Source: Brenneria populi (GTDB lineage Bacteria; Pseudomonadota; Gammaproteobacteria; Enterobacterales; Enterobacteriaceae). From it: a stretch of 64,000 nt of DNA. The DNA lies in assembly GCF_036016195.1 (NCBI RefSeq), contig NZ_JAYWTM010000001.1, forward strand, positions 1 to 64,000, in the 5' to 3' direction. Positions 53,437 to 62,561 of this stretch are shown piece by piece. The notes beneath the pieces are model-generated. The model worked only from the letters and a program-made list of their open reading frames with translations, made no database searches and was not told where the DNA came from. Each line of letters starts with the position of its first letter. The stretch's first letter is position 1. Position numbers and translations under genes: made by a program.

Positions 53437-54807
53437 ATGTCATTTGATTCTCTCGGCCTGAGCGCCGATATCCTGCGTGCTGTTGAAGAACAGGGCTATC
53501 GTGAACCTACGCCCGTACAGCAGCAGGCGATCCCCGTGGTGCTGGCCGGCCGCGATTTAATGGCCAGCGCGCAAACCGGCACCGGCAAAACCGCCGGTTT
53601 CACGCTGCCTTTATTGCAGTTGCTGAGCGCCGGCGCGCCGGCGGCGAAAGGACGCCGCCCGGTTCGGGCGCTGATTCTGACGCCGACCCGCGAACTGGCG
53701 GCGCAAATTGGCGAAAACGTACAGGCCTACAGCAAATATCTGCGCCTGCGCTCCCTGGTGGTGTTCGGCGGCGTCAGCATCAACCCGCAGATGATGAAGC
53801 TGCGCGGCGGCGTCGATATTCTGGTCGCCACGCCGGGCCGTTTGCTCGATCTGGAACACCAGAACGCCGTCGATCTCTCGCAGATCGAAATTCTGGTGCT
53901 GGATGAAGCGGACCGTATGCTGGATATGGGCTTTATTCACGATATCCGCCGCGTACTGGCGAAACTGCCGGCTAAGCGTCAGAATCTGCTGTTCTCCGCC
54001 ACCTTCTCCGATGAGATTAAAACGCTGGCGAGCAAACTGCTGGACAATCCGGCGTCGGTTGAAGTGGTACGCCGCAACACGCCTTCGGAGCTGGTGACTC
54101 AGCACGTGCATTTCGTCGACAAGCGCCGTAAGCGCGAGCTGTTATCCCAGCTGATCGGCGAAAATAACTGGCGGCAGGTGCTGGTGTTTACCCGCACTAA
54201 ACACGGCGCCAATCACCTGGCCGAACTGCTGGAAAAAGACGGCATTACCGCCGCCGCTATTCACGGCAATAAAAGCCAGGGGGCGCGTACCCGTGCGCTG
54301 GCCAACTTTAAAGACGGCACCATTCGCGTGCTGGTGGCGACCGATATCGCCGCCCGCGGTCTGGATATCGACCAGCTGCCGCACGTGGTGAACTATGAGC
54401 TGCCGAACGTGCCGGAAGATTACGTACACCGTATCGGCCGCACCGGCCGCGCGGCGTCCACCGGGGAAGCGCTGTCGCTGGTGTGCGTGGATGAGCACAA
54501 ACTGTTGCGCGATATCGAACGGTTGCTTAAGCGCGAGATCCCGCGGATTGCCGTGCCGGGCTATGAGCCGGATCCGTCGATCAAGGCCGAGCCGATCGTT
54601 AACGGCCGCCAGGGCAATCGCGGCGGCGGCTCCCGTAACGGCGGAGCGCGCGGCCAGTCCGCTTCTCCGCGCGGCCGCTCGGATCGCGGTCAGGGCGATC
54701 GCCAAACCGGCGACGGCGCGCGTCAGCCGCGTCGTGCCGGCGGCAACGGCGAAGGGCAGCGTCGCGCGTCGCGTCCGCAAAACCGCGGCAAGCCGGCGGG
54801 TAAATAA
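53437..54807 (+). CDS. rhlE: ATP-dependent RNA helicase RhlE
   Basis: DEAD-box RNA helicase, 456 residues. Q-motif SLGLSADILRAVEEQGYREPTPVQQQAIP, Walker A AQTGTGKT at 45-52, PTRELAAQ, LDEAD, SATF, DIAARGLD and HRIGRTGRAAS are all present. The basic Gly/Arg/Asn-rich tail (about 380-456) is the typical unstructured RNA-binding extension. Divergent from cecR; CecR controls it in E. coli. Confidence 0.96.
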   Translation: MSFDSLGLSADILRAVEEQGYREPTPVQQQAIPVVLAGRDLMASAQTGTGKTAGFTLPLLQLLSAGAPAAKGRRPVRALILTPTRELAAQIGENVQAYSKYLRLRSLVVFGGVSINPQMMKLRGGVDILVATPGRLLDLEHQNAVDLSQIEILVLDEADRMLDMGFIHDIRRVLAKLPAKRQNLLFSATFSDEIKTLASKLLDNPASVEVVRRNTPSELVTQHVHFVDKRRKRELLSQLIGENNWRQVLVFTRTKHGANHLAELLEKDGITAAAIHGNKSQGARTRALANFKDGTIRVLVATDIAARGLDIDQLPHVVNYELPNVPEDYVHRIGRTGRAASTGEALSLVCVDEHKLLRDIERLLKREIPRIAVPGYEPDPSIKAEPIVNGRQGNRGGGSRNGGARGQSASPRGRSDRGQGDRQTGDGARQPRRAGGNGEGQRRASRPQNRGKPAGK

Positions 54808-54827
54808 CGGTAGGGAGCCTGTTGGCT

Positions 54828-54897
54828 AACGCCGGTCGTTTAAGATCGAGATACACGGGGAAACGCCGGGGTGAGCCTCACCCCGGCGTTTCCCCTG
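54828..54897 (-). repeat. Partial family B repeat forming a bidirectional hairpin
   Basis: AACGCCGGTCGTTTAAGATCG, then AGATACACGGGG, is the reverse complement of the right end of the family B element. It is joined to a 19-bp perfect inverted repeat, GGGGAAACGCCGGGGTGAG (54857-54875) / 54877-54895. The hairpin lies between the convergent stops of rhlE and the EamA gene and probably ends both transcripts. Confidence 0.65.
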
Positions 54898-54901
54898 CCG
54901 T

Positions 54902-55795
54902 CTATTTCGCCGCGCATCTCGCCTGCCGGCGCGGGCGGTAAAACATCACCGCGTTGCCCGTCAGGATCAAAAGTAATCCGATCACCGCATTAAGCCGCCA
55001 GTGATAATCTTCAAACAGGGTTGAGACGGACAGCGCGATCGGCGGAAATAATAGCGTTGCGTAGGCGGCCTGGCTGGCGCCGATACGCCCGACCAGACTG
55101 AAGTAAGCCCCGAAAGCGATAACCGAACCGAACAGCGCCAGATAGAACAGCGAAGCGAGGTAGCGGGCGGTCGTTTCCGGCGCGAAATCATACCCCTGAA
55201 ACAAACTGAGCGCCCCCATCCACAGCGCGCCGTAGAACATCCCCCATCCGTTGGTGGTCATCACGTCGCGGCCCTGCCGCTGATGCTGGGAACTGATCAT
55301 ATTGCCCAGCGAGAAGCAGTAGGTGCCCAGCAAGCAGAGCCCGGCGCCCAGCAGCAAATGCGGCTGCGCCTCCATGTTGATCAAATCGTGCCAGAACAGC
55401 GCCGCAATGCCGATCAATCCCAGCGGCGCGGCGAGCATCACGTTGACGCTCAGGCGCTGGCCGAAGAACAATCGGCTATTGAAGGCGTTGAACAGCACCG
55501 CCATGGAGAAAATGACCGACTCTAATCCGCTCGAAATCCAGGCGATAGCGTGATAAAAACAGATAAAGTTAATGCCGAATACGCATAATCCCTGAAGCAT
55601 ACACAGCAGGTGCGCCCGCCGGGAGAGCGGGTGAAGACGTTTCGTCAGCGCCAGGAAGGCCAGTAAAATGACGGACGACAGCAAAAAGCGCCAAAAGATG
55701 GAGACTTCGGCGGCCACGCTCCCCTGCTGCAGGCTGATGGCGATCCAGGTGGTGCCCCAAATCAGCACCACGGAAAGATAAAGCAATATGTTCAT
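54902..55795 (-). CDS. EamA/DMT-family permease (second)
   Basis: A 297-residue drug/metabolite transporter with about ten helices. It opens NILLYLSVVLIWGTTWIAISLQQGSVAAEVSIFWRFLLSSVILLAFLAL, contains LGTYCFSLGNMISSQHQR at the start of the second EamA repeat and ends YATLLFPPIALSVSTLFEDYHWR. ATG 55795 is preferred to the upstream 55915. Divergent from an AraC regulator, mirroring the pair at 34-36 kb. Confidence 0.88.
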   Translation of the reverse strand: MNILLYLSVVLIWGTTWIAISLQQGSVAAEVSIFWRFLLSSVILLAFLALTKRLHPLSRRAHLLCMLQGLCVFGINFICFYHAIAWISSGLESVIFSMAVLFNAFNSRLFFGQRLSVNVMLAAPLGLIGIAALFWHDLINMEAQPHLLLGAGLCLLGTYCFSLGNMISSQHQRQGRDVMTTNGWGMFYGALWMGALSLFQGYDFAPETTARYLASLFYLALFGSVIAFGAYFSLVGRIGASQAAYATLLFPPIALSVSTLFEDYHWRLNAVIGLLLILTGNAVMFYRPRRQARCAAK

Positions 55796-55909
55796 TGGCA
55801 GACTCCGATATGCATCACGGCTGCCAGTATGCGATGTTGCTCCGGCTTCGGCTTTCAGCGGCTTGCGCTGAATAACATAATCTTGCGGTTTATTGGCGAG
55901 GAAGGGGCG

Positions 55910-56785
55910 ATGCACCAGTATAAAGCGTTCAGTTCGCTGCAGCGGTATAAGACGGTGCTGCGGGATACCGTTGAACTGGGTTCCGGGGTACGTTTGGCGT
56001 CATGGTCTAACCGCCATGACTGCGTCACCATGGAGAACACCGATCATCACACCATCAGTCTGTATATCGCCGACGGCTACGAGTGTTATCACAAAACGTC
56101 GGATGGTTGGCACAACGGCGGCGGTCCCGATCGTTTCTGCCTGATGCCGAAAGACAGCGTTTCAACCTGGGATATCCGCGGCGACCTCTCTTTCGTTCAT
56201 CTTTACTGCGACGATAATCATTTTCGTCGATTAGCGGAGCAAACCTGGGATCGCAGCCCGGCCTCGATTCGTACGGAAGAGCGGGTATTCAGCGAGGACC
56301 GGCAGATCACCACGCTCTACCGCCAGTTTTTACTCAACAACAGCTGGAAGGATCCGGCTAACCAACTGGTGTTGAGCAGCGCGGCCACGCTGTTGATGAT
56401 CCACACGTTAAGAGAGTATACCCAGCTGCGGTGGGCGCTGCCGGAGGTGCGCGGCGGCCTGGCGCCGGCGGCGCTGCGCCGGGTAAAAGAGATGATGGAA
56501 AACCGGCTTGGCGACTCCTTGACGCTGGCCGAACTGGCGGCGGAAGCCGGGCTGAGCGAGTTTCATTTCGCTCGCATGTTCCGCCAGAGCGAGGGCATGG
56601 CGCCGCATCAGTATATCCTGACGCGGCGCTTGGCGCGGGCGGAAGAGATGCTGCGTCAGGGTGTGCTGCCGATAACCGAGATTGCGCTGATTTGCGGATT
56701 CAGCTCCGCCAGCCACTTTAGCCATCGCTTTAAAAGCGAGCGTGGAATGACGCCTTCCGCGCTACGCCGGACGCTACTGCGCTGA
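55910..56785 (+). CDS. AraC-family transcriptional regulator (second)
   Basis: A 291-residue regulator. The N-terminal ligand domain includes DHHTISLYIADGYECYHK. The C-terminal double helix-turn-helix is TLAELAAEAGLSEFHFARMFRQSEGMAPHQYILTRRLARAEEML and PITEIALICGFSSASHFSHRFKSERGMTPSALR. ATG 55910 follows GAAGGGG. It probably controls the divergent EamA permease. Its 3' end overlaps the convergent pepT by 12 bp. Confidence 0.92.
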   Translation: MHQYKAFSSLQRYKTVLRDTVELGSGVRLASWSNRHDCVTMENTDHHTISLYIADGYECYHKTSDGWHNGGGPDRFCLMPKDSVSTWDIRGDLSFVHLYCDDNHFRRLAEQTWDRSPASIRTEERVFSEDRQITTLYRQFLLNNSWKDPANQLVLSSAATLLMIHTLREYTQLRWALPEVRGGLAPAALRRVKEMMENRLGDSLTLAELAAEAGLSEFHFARMFRQSEGMAPHQYILTRRLARAEEMLRQGVLPITEIALICGFSSASHFSHRFKSERGMTPSALRRTLLR

Positions 56786-58018
56786 GGCGTCGCCGGCGGC
56801 CAGCAGGCACAGGTTCAGCGCCACCTGGTACGATTTTACAAACGACGGGATAGGCAGGAACTCGAATCGCGAATGGAAATTGTGCGCGCCGGTAAAGAAA
56901 TTCGGCGTCAGAAGGCCTTTCGCGGAGAGCGCGGCGCCGTCCGTGCCGCCGCGCATGGGGGTGACTTTCGGCTGGATCGCCAGCTTATCCAGCGCGGCGA
57001 ACAGCAGATCGATGGCGCGGCGATCGCCGGTAATGGCGTTACTGATGTTGCCGTAGGTATCGCTGAGGGTAAATGTCACTTTGCCGCTGGGATACTGGCG
57101 GCCGATTTTCTCCGCGGTATCGGCGATCTGCCGCTTGCGTCGTGCAAACTCCGCCAGATCGAAATCCCGAATGGACGCTTTCAGCCTCGCTTCGTTGGCG
57201 TTCGCCGTCAGCTCATTAAACCAGACGTAGCCCTGACGCCCGTCGGTGTGCTCCGGCGTCTGCCGGCGGTCGAAATGGCTGATAAAGTCGTGCGCCATCA
57301 GCAGCGGGTTGACCAGCACGCCTTTCGCCGACATCGGGTGTGCGCTCACGCCGGTAAAACGGATTTCGGCGGCGGCGGCATTGAAGTTCTCATACACCAC
57401 TTCCCCCAGCTCGCAGCAGTCAATGGTGTAGGCGAAATCGACGGCAAAGCGTTTAAGATCCAGCGCCTTCGCGCCGCGCAGGCCGATCTCTTCGTCCGGC
57501 ACAAACGCCACCGCGATATCGCCGTGCGGCGTCTCATCGGCGAGGTTTTCCAGCAGCGTCATGACCACCGTGACGGCGGCTTTGTTGTCGGCGCCGAGCA
57601 CGCTGGTGCCGTCGCTGAAAATAATATCCTGGCCGACATACGCCATAATTTCCGGGTGCTCCGCGGTGCGCAGCCAAATGTCCCGCTCGCGGTTCAGGCA
57701 GAGATCCTCACCGGTAAAACGCAGGGTCTGCGGGTGAATATGGGGCGACAAACCGACATCGACGGTATCAATATGCGTAATAAAGCCGATACGCGGCGCG
57801 CCGGGACGGTTGCCCGGCTTGAGCGCGGTGACGGTGGCGTGCTCATCGATAACGATATTTTTCAGCCCGAGCTTATGCAGCTCTTCCGCCAGCATTTTCG
57901 CCATGTCGTGCTGCCCGGGCGTGCTGGGTAAAAGCGAAGAGGCGGCGTCGCTTTGGCTGCTCACGGCGAGATAGCGATAAAAGCGCCGGCTTAGCTGACC
58001 GGCCAGGTTGTGGGTCAT
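56774..58018 (-). CDS. pepT: Peptidase T (tripeptidase)
   Basis: Zinc aminotripeptidase of the M20 family. The 414-residue product has FITHIDTVD (His82, Asp84), SDGTSVLGADNKAAVTVVMTLLE, FVPDEEIGLRGAKALDL and MRGGTDGAALSAKGLLTPNFFTGAHNFHS, containing the zinc ligands and catalytic glutamate. ATG 58018 is chosen because AAAGGA is seven bases upstream. Convergent with the AraC gene. Confidence 0.96.
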   Translation of the reverse strand: MTHNLAGQLSRRFYRYLAVSSQSDAASSLLPSTPGQHDMAKMLAEELHKLGLKNIVIDEHATVTALKPGNRPGAPRIGFITHIDTVDVGLSPHIHPQTLRFTGEDLCLNRERDIWLRTAEHPEIMAYVGQDIIFSDGTSVLGADNKAAVTVVMTLLENLADETPHGDIAVAFVPDEEIGLRGAKALDLKRFAVDFAYTIDCCELGEVVYENFNAAAAEIRFTGVSAHPMSAKGVLVNPLLMAHDFISHFDRRQTPEHTDGRQGYVWFNELTANANEARLKASIRDFDLAEFARRKRQIADTAEKIGRQYPSGKVTFTLSDTYGNISNAITGDRRAIDLLFAALDKLAIQPKVTPMRGGTDGAALSAKGLLTPNFFTGAHNFHSRFEFLPIPSFVKSYQVALNLCLLAAGDASAQ

Positions 58019-58179
58019 AGCGCATCCTTTATTCTTCATTTCGCGGGAGTTTTATATCGTAGCCTAATTATGTTATTTGTTAATCACCTATGTCCATTTG
58101 ATGATGCCGTATGCCGGTCTGTATCTGGCGATGGTGTTGCTTCATCGGGGTCGTGAGTCGATAACAAGAGAGGGTTGGG

Positions 58180-59775
58180 ATGAAAAGTTTGGCGATGCGG
58201 TTAACGCTGTCGGCACTGACGTTAGCGGCGGCTTCGGCCGCTTCGGCTAACACACTGGTCTTTTGTTCGGAAGGTTCGCCGGAGAACTTTAATCCGCAGC
58301 TGTATACCTCGGGCACCAGCGTAGACGCCAGCGCCGTGCCGGTTTATAACCGGCTGGTCGATTTCAAAGTGGGCACCACGGAGCTAATTCCCAGCCTGGC
58401 GGAGCGTTGGGATATCAGCGAAGACGGCACGGTTTATACTTTTCATCTACGTAAAGGGGTGAAGTTTCAAAGTAATAAATATTTCAAACCCACGCGTGAT
58501 TTCGACGCCGATGACGTTATCTTCTCGTTTATGAGGCAGAAAGATCCTCAGCATCCGTATCACAACGTCTCGAAAGGTACCTACTCCAATTTTGCAAGCC
58601 TGGAATTCGGTTCGCTGATTAAAAACATCGAAAAGCTCGATGATCATACGGTGCGTTTTACCCTGGCTCACGCCGAAGCGCCTTTCCTGGCGGATTTAGC
58701 CTGGTATTTCGCCTCGATACTGTCTGCGGAATACGCGGACGCGATGCTGAAAGCGGGAACGCCGGAGCGCGTCGATATGACGCCGATCGGCACCGGGCCG
58801 TTTGAGCTGGCGCAGTATCAGAAGGATTCGCGCATTCTGTATAAAGCGTTTCCTGAATACTGGCAGGGCAAGGCCAAGCTGGATCGCCTGATTTTTTCCA
58901 TTACGCCGGACGCTTCCGTGCGCTATGCCAAGCTGGAGAAGAATGAGTGTCAGGCGATGCCGTTCCCCAATCCGGCCGATCTGCCGCGCATGAGGGAAAA
59001 CCCGGATATCGCCCTGATGCAGAAATCCGGGCTGAATACCGGCTTTCTGGCCTTCAATACCCAGAAGGCGCCGTTGGATAACGTCAAAGTGCGTCAGGCG
59101 CTGACGATGGCGATCAATAAATCGGCGATTATCGACGCCGTGTTCCAGGGCACCGGCACGGCGGCGAAAAATCTGCTGCCGCCGGGCGTATGGAGCGCCG
59201 ACGAGGATCTGAAAGATTACGACTACGATCCGCAAAAGGCCAAAGCCCTGCTGAAGGAGGCCGGTTTGCCCGAAGGCTCGACCATCGATCTGTGGGCGAT
59301 GCCGGTTCAGCGCCCGTACAACCCGAACGCGCGCCGTATGGCGGAGATGATTCAGGCGGACTGGGCGAAAGTCGGCGTAAGCGCCAAAATCGTCAGCTTC
59401 GAGTGGGGGGAATACCTGAAGCGGGTGAAAGACGGCGAACATCAGGCGGCGCTGATGGGCTGGACCACCGCGACCGGCGATCCGGACAACTTCTTCGGGC
59501 CGCTGTTTAGCTGCACTTCCGCCAACGGCGGCTCCAACTCGGCGAAATGGTGCTACGCCCCGTTTGATCGGGTGATTACCGAAGCCCGTACTTCCCAGGA
59601 TCATAATAAACGCATCGAACTGTACAAACAGGCGCAGCGCATCATGCACGAGCAGGCGCCGGCGGTGATGATCGCCCACTCCACGATTTTTGAGCCGGTG
59701 CGTAAAGAGGTGACCGGATACGAGATCGATCCCTTCGGCAAACATATCTTCTATCAGGTCGATGTGAAAAAGTAA
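58180..59775 (+). CDS. Dipeptide-binding protein, DppA-like (orphan)
   Basis: A 531-residue periplasmic SBP_bac_5 protein strongly resembling DppA. It has a signal peptide (LTLSALTLAAASAASA), then NTLVFCSEGSPENFNPQLYTSGTSVDASAVPVYNRLVDF, LAERWDISEDGTVYTFHLRKGVKF and CTSANGGSNSAKWCYAPFD. In E. coli dppA heads dppABCDF, but here no permease or ATPase genes follow; a terminator does. It may be a duplicated binding subunit feeding a Dpp/Opp permease encoded elsewhere. Confidence 0.88.
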   Translation: MKSLAMRLTLSALTLAAASAASANTLVFCSEGSPENFNPQLYTSGTSVDASAVPVYNRLVDFKVGTTELIPSLAERWDISEDGTVYTFHLRKGVKFQSNKYFKPTRDFDADDVIFSFMRQKDPQHPYHNVSKGTYSNFASLEFGSLIKNIEKLDDHTVRFTLAHAEAPFLADLAWYFASILSAEYADAMLKAGTPERVDMTPIGTGPFELAQYQKDSRILYKAFPEYWQGKAKLDRLIFSITPDASVRYAKLEKNECQAMPFPNPADLPRMRENPDIALMQKSGLNTGFLAFNTQKAPLDNVKVRQALTMAINKSAIIDAVFQGTGTAAKNLLPPGVWSADEDLKDYDYDPQKAKALLKEAGLPEGSTIDLWAMPVQRPYNPNARRMAEMIQADWAKVGVSAKIVSFEWGEYLKRVKDGEHQAALMGWTTATGDPDNFFGPLFSCTSANGGSNSAKWCYAPFDRVITEARTSQDHNKRIELYKQAQRIMHEQAPAVMIAHSTIFEPVRKEVTGYEIDPFGKHIFYQVDVKK

Positions 59776-59826
59776 GGTAAGCCGCCGCGCGCTTACGCTG
59801 AAAAGCCGAAAAGGCGGGTCGACCGC

Positions 59827-59862
59827 GGGGATGGGGAATTCGCCTCATCCCCATCTCTTTTC
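59827..59862 (+). terminator. Terminator after the DppA-like gene
   Basis: GGGGATG (59827-59833) pairs with CATCCCC (59846-59852), followed by ATCTCTTTT. Confidence 0.72.
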
Positions 59863-59898
59863 CGTTGCGTATCCCCTACATTGAACAGTACCATTGCC

Positions 59899-60010
59899 GA
59901 CTGCTGGTCACTTAAGCCGATTTTTAGGGGAAACACCGGGGGAGGTTCCCGTAGGGACGCCTCACCCCGGTGGTCGCCCCGTGTATCTCGATGCTTAAAC
60001 GAGCGGCATT
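59899..60010 (+). mobile_element. ~110-bp inverted-end repeat, complete copy B2
   Basis: Starts GACTGCTGGTCACTTAAGCC and ends GCTTAAACGAGCGGCATT. The inside includes GGAGGTTCCCGTAGGGACGC and CCCCGTGTATCTCGATGC, nearly as in copy B1. It is flanked by a perfect 12-bp direct repeat AGTACCATTGCC (59887-59898 and 60011-60022), the form of a target-site duplication. Confidence 0.78.
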
Positions 60011-60060
60011 AGTACCATTGCCTGCTTTTTACTGGCCTGTTTTGCTGACCGAGTAGCGTT

Positions 60061-60999
60061 ATGCGTGTTCTGCTTGCCCCGATGGAAGGGGTTCTCGACT
60101 CACTGGTGCGGGAGCTTCTGACCGAAGTCAACGATTACGATCTGTGCATCACCGAATTTTTGCGGGTGGTCGATCGGCGCCTGCCGGTTAAATCCTTCTA
60201 CCGCTTATGCCCGGAATTACGCCATGCCAGCCGAACGCCGTCCGGCACGCCGGTGCGCGTCCAACTGCTGGGGCAATATCCGCAATGGCTGGCCGAAAAC
60301 GCCTATCGGGCGGTTGAGCTGGGATCCTACGGCGTCGATCTGAACTGCGGCTGTCCGTCTAAGCTGGTCAACGGCAGCGGCGGCGGGGCGACATTGCTCA
60401 AAGATCCCGAACTGATTTATCAGGGCGCCAAAGCGATGCGCGAGGCGGTGCCGGCGCATCTGCCGGTGACGGTCAAAGTGCGTCTCGGCTGGGATTCGCC
60501 GGCCCGTCAGTTTGAGATCGCCGATGCCGCGCAGCAGGCGGGGGCGACGGAGTTAACGGTACACGGGCGCACCAAGGAGGACGGCTACCGGGCGGAGCGC
60601 ATTAACTGGCTGGCCATCGGCGAAATTCGCCGCCGTTTGGCTATTCCGGTGATCGCCAACGGCGAGATCTGGGACTGGCAAAGCGCGCAGGCGTGTCTGG
60701 CGGCCACCGGCTGCGACGCCATCATGATCGGGCGCGGGGCGCTTAACGTGCCGAACCTGAGCCGGGTGATAAAGTATCATGAGCCGCGTATGCCGTGGGC
60801 GGAGGTGGCGGCGCTGCTGCGAAAATACGTCCGGCTGGAAAAACAGGGCGATACCGGTCTGTACCATGTCGCCCGTATCAAACAGTGGCTGGGCTATCTG
60901 CGTAAGGAGTATCGCGAGGCCGCGTCGCTGTTTAGCGAGATTCGCGCGCTGAAAACCTCGGCCGATATCGCCCGCGCGATCGGCAACATCCGGGATTAA
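60061..60999 (+). CDS. dusC: tRNA-dihydrouridine synthase C
   Basis: FMN-dependent enzyme reducing uridine to dihydrouridine at position 16 of tRNA (E. coli DusC). The 312-residue protein opens MRVLLAPMEGVLDSLVRELLTEV. It has catalytic Cys98 in DLNCGCPSKLVNGSGGGATLL, VKVRLGWDS, TVHGRTKEDGYRAERINW and MIGRGALNVPNL. The N-terminal SxE/ITEFLRV pattern favours DusC over DusA/B. Confidence 0.95.
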   Translation: MRVLLAPMEGVLDSLVRELLTEVNDYDLCITEFLRVVDRRLPVKSFYRLCPELRHASRTPSGTPVRVQLLGQYPQWLAENAYRAVELGSYGVDLNCGCPSKLVNGSGGGATLLKDPELIYQGAKAMREAVPAHLPVTVKVRLGWDSPARQFEIADAAQQAGATELTVHGRTKEDGYRAERINWLAIGEIRRRLAIPVIANGEIWDWQSAQACLAATGCDAIMIGRGALNVPNLSRVIKYHEPRMPWAEVAALLRKYVRLEKQGDTGLYHVARIKQWLGYLRKEYREAASLFSEIRALKTSADIARAIGNIRD

Positions 61000-61102
61000 C
61001 CGCGCTATCGCCGGTCGTTCCTCTCGGTTTAGATTCCGGCTAATCAGCGCCTTTGCCCGGCGGCGTCTTTGCTTTTCGGATGATTTAGCGGTATAACGCT
61101 CC

Positions 61103-61131
61103 ATCGGTCTGGAAGTTTAGACGTCTATAAT
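61103..61131 (+). promoter_or_regulatory. MetJ operator and promoter of mmuPM
   Basis: A perfect met box AGACGTCT (61119-61126) is preceded in register by GGAAGTTT and ATCGGTCT, each 5 of 8 matches, giving three tandem boxes. The -10 TATAAT (61126-61131) overlaps the last base. MetJ with SAM would repress mmuP-mmuM, as in E. coli. Confidence 0.82.
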
Positions 61132-61145
61132 AGGCAAGGGGTAGG

Positions 61146-62561
61146 ATGGAACATCGCAAAGCCGGCTCGACAGGACAATTCAAGCGGACGATGAAAGCGC
61201 GTCATCTGGTTATGCTTTCACTCGGCGGCGTTATCGGCACCGGGCTCTTTTTCAATACCGGTTATATCATTTCCACCACCGGCGCGGCGGGTACGCTATT
61301 GGCCTACCTGATTGGCGCGCTGGTGGTGTATCTGGTGATGCTGAGTCTCGGTGAGCTGTCGGTCGCCATGCCGGAAACCGGCGCTTTCCATGTTTATGCC
61401 GCGCGCTACCTCGGCCCGGCCACCGGCTATGCCGTCGCCTGGCTCTACTGGCTGACCTGGACGGTGGCGCTGGGATCCAGCCTTACCGCAGCCGGTTTTT
61501 GCATGCAATACTGGTTCCCGCAGGTGCCGGTCTGGATCTGGTGTCTGTTGTTCTGCGCGCTGATATTCTTGCTGAATGTCATCTCTTCGCGCTTTTTCGC
61601 CGAGGGCGAGTTTTGGTTTTCGCTGATCAAAGTGGTCACCATTCTGGCGTTTATCATTCTGGGCGCGGGCGCGATGTTCGGTTTTATTCCGCTGACGGAC
61701 GGTTCGCCGGCGCCTTTTTTTAGCAATATCACCGTCTCGGGGTGGTTCCCGCACGGCGGCCTGCCGATATTGATGACCATGGTGGCGGTTAACTTCGCGT
61801 TTTCCGGCACGGAGCTGATCGGCATCGCCGCCGGGGAAACGGAAAATCCGCAAAAAGTCATCCCCATGGCGATCCGCACCACGGTGGCGCGGCTGGTGAT
61901 TTTCTTTATCGGCACCGTGGTGGTGCTGGCGGCGATGCTGCCGATGGAGCAGGCGGGCATTATCAAAAGCCCGTTTGTGATGGTGTTCGAGAAAATCGGT
62001 ATTCCCTATGCGGCGGACATCTTTAACTTCGTGATTCTTACCGCCATCCTCTCCGCCGCCAATTCCGGGCTCTATGCGTCGGGCCGCATGCTGTGGTCGT
62101 TATCGAACGAACGGACGCTGCCGGCCTGTTTTGCGCGCCTGACGCGCCGCGGTATTCCGCTGTTCGCCATTTCCGTCAGCATGCTCGGCGGGCTGCTGGC
62201 GCTGTTTTCCAGCGTGGTGGCGCCGGATACGGTGTATGTGGCGCTGTCGGCCATTTCCGGGTTCGCCGTGGTGGCGGTGTGGCTGAGTATCTGCGCGTCT
62301 CACTACGCCTTCCGGCGCCGTTATCTGCGCGACGGGCTGCCGCTCGCGGATCTGCAGTACCGCGCGCCCTGGTTCCCGTTCACGCCGCTTCTCGGCTTCG
62401 CGCTTTGCCTGTTGGCCTGTATCGGGCTGGCTTTTGATCCGGAACAGAGAATTGCGCTGTGGTGCGGAATACCGTTTGTCGCTTTATGTTACGGCGCTTA
62501 TTATTTCACTAAACGGGTGCAACAACGTGAATTCTCTAAAGGAGCGGAAGATGGCGCGTAG
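61146..62561 (+). CDS. mmuP: S-methylmethionine permease
   Basis: APC-superfamily amino-acid permease with 12 helices (471 residues). It begins GQFKRTMKARHLVMLSLGGVIGTGLFFNTGYIIS and contains SLGELSVAMPETGAFHVYAARYLGPATGYAVAWLYWLTW and FSGTELIGIAAGETENPQKVIP. It imports S-methylmethionine, a common plant compound. The -10 lies only 15 bp upstream, so the leader is very short. Overlaps mmuM. Confidence 0.94.
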   Translation: MEHRKAGSTGQFKRTMKARHLVMLSLGGVIGTGLFFNTGYIISTTGAAGTLLAYLIGALVVYLVMLSLGELSVAMPETGAFHVYAARYLGPATGYAVAWLYWLTWTVALGSSLTAAGFCMQYWFPQVPVWIWCLLFCALIFLLNVISSRFFAEGEFWFSLIKVVTILAFIILGAGAMFGFIPLTDGSPAPFFSNITVSGWFPHGGLPILMTMVAVNFAFSGTELIGIAAGETENPQKVIPMAIRTTVARLVIFFIGTVVVLAAMLPMEQAGIIKSPFVMVFEKIGIPYAADIFNFVILTAILSAANSGLYASGRMLWSLSNERTLPACFARLTRRGIPLFAISVSMLGGLLALFSSVVAPDTVYVALSAISGFAVVAVWLSICASHYAFRRRYLRDGLPLADLQYRAPWFPFTPLLGFALCLLACIGLAFDPEQRIALWCGIPFVALCYGAYYFTKRVQQREFSKGAEDGA

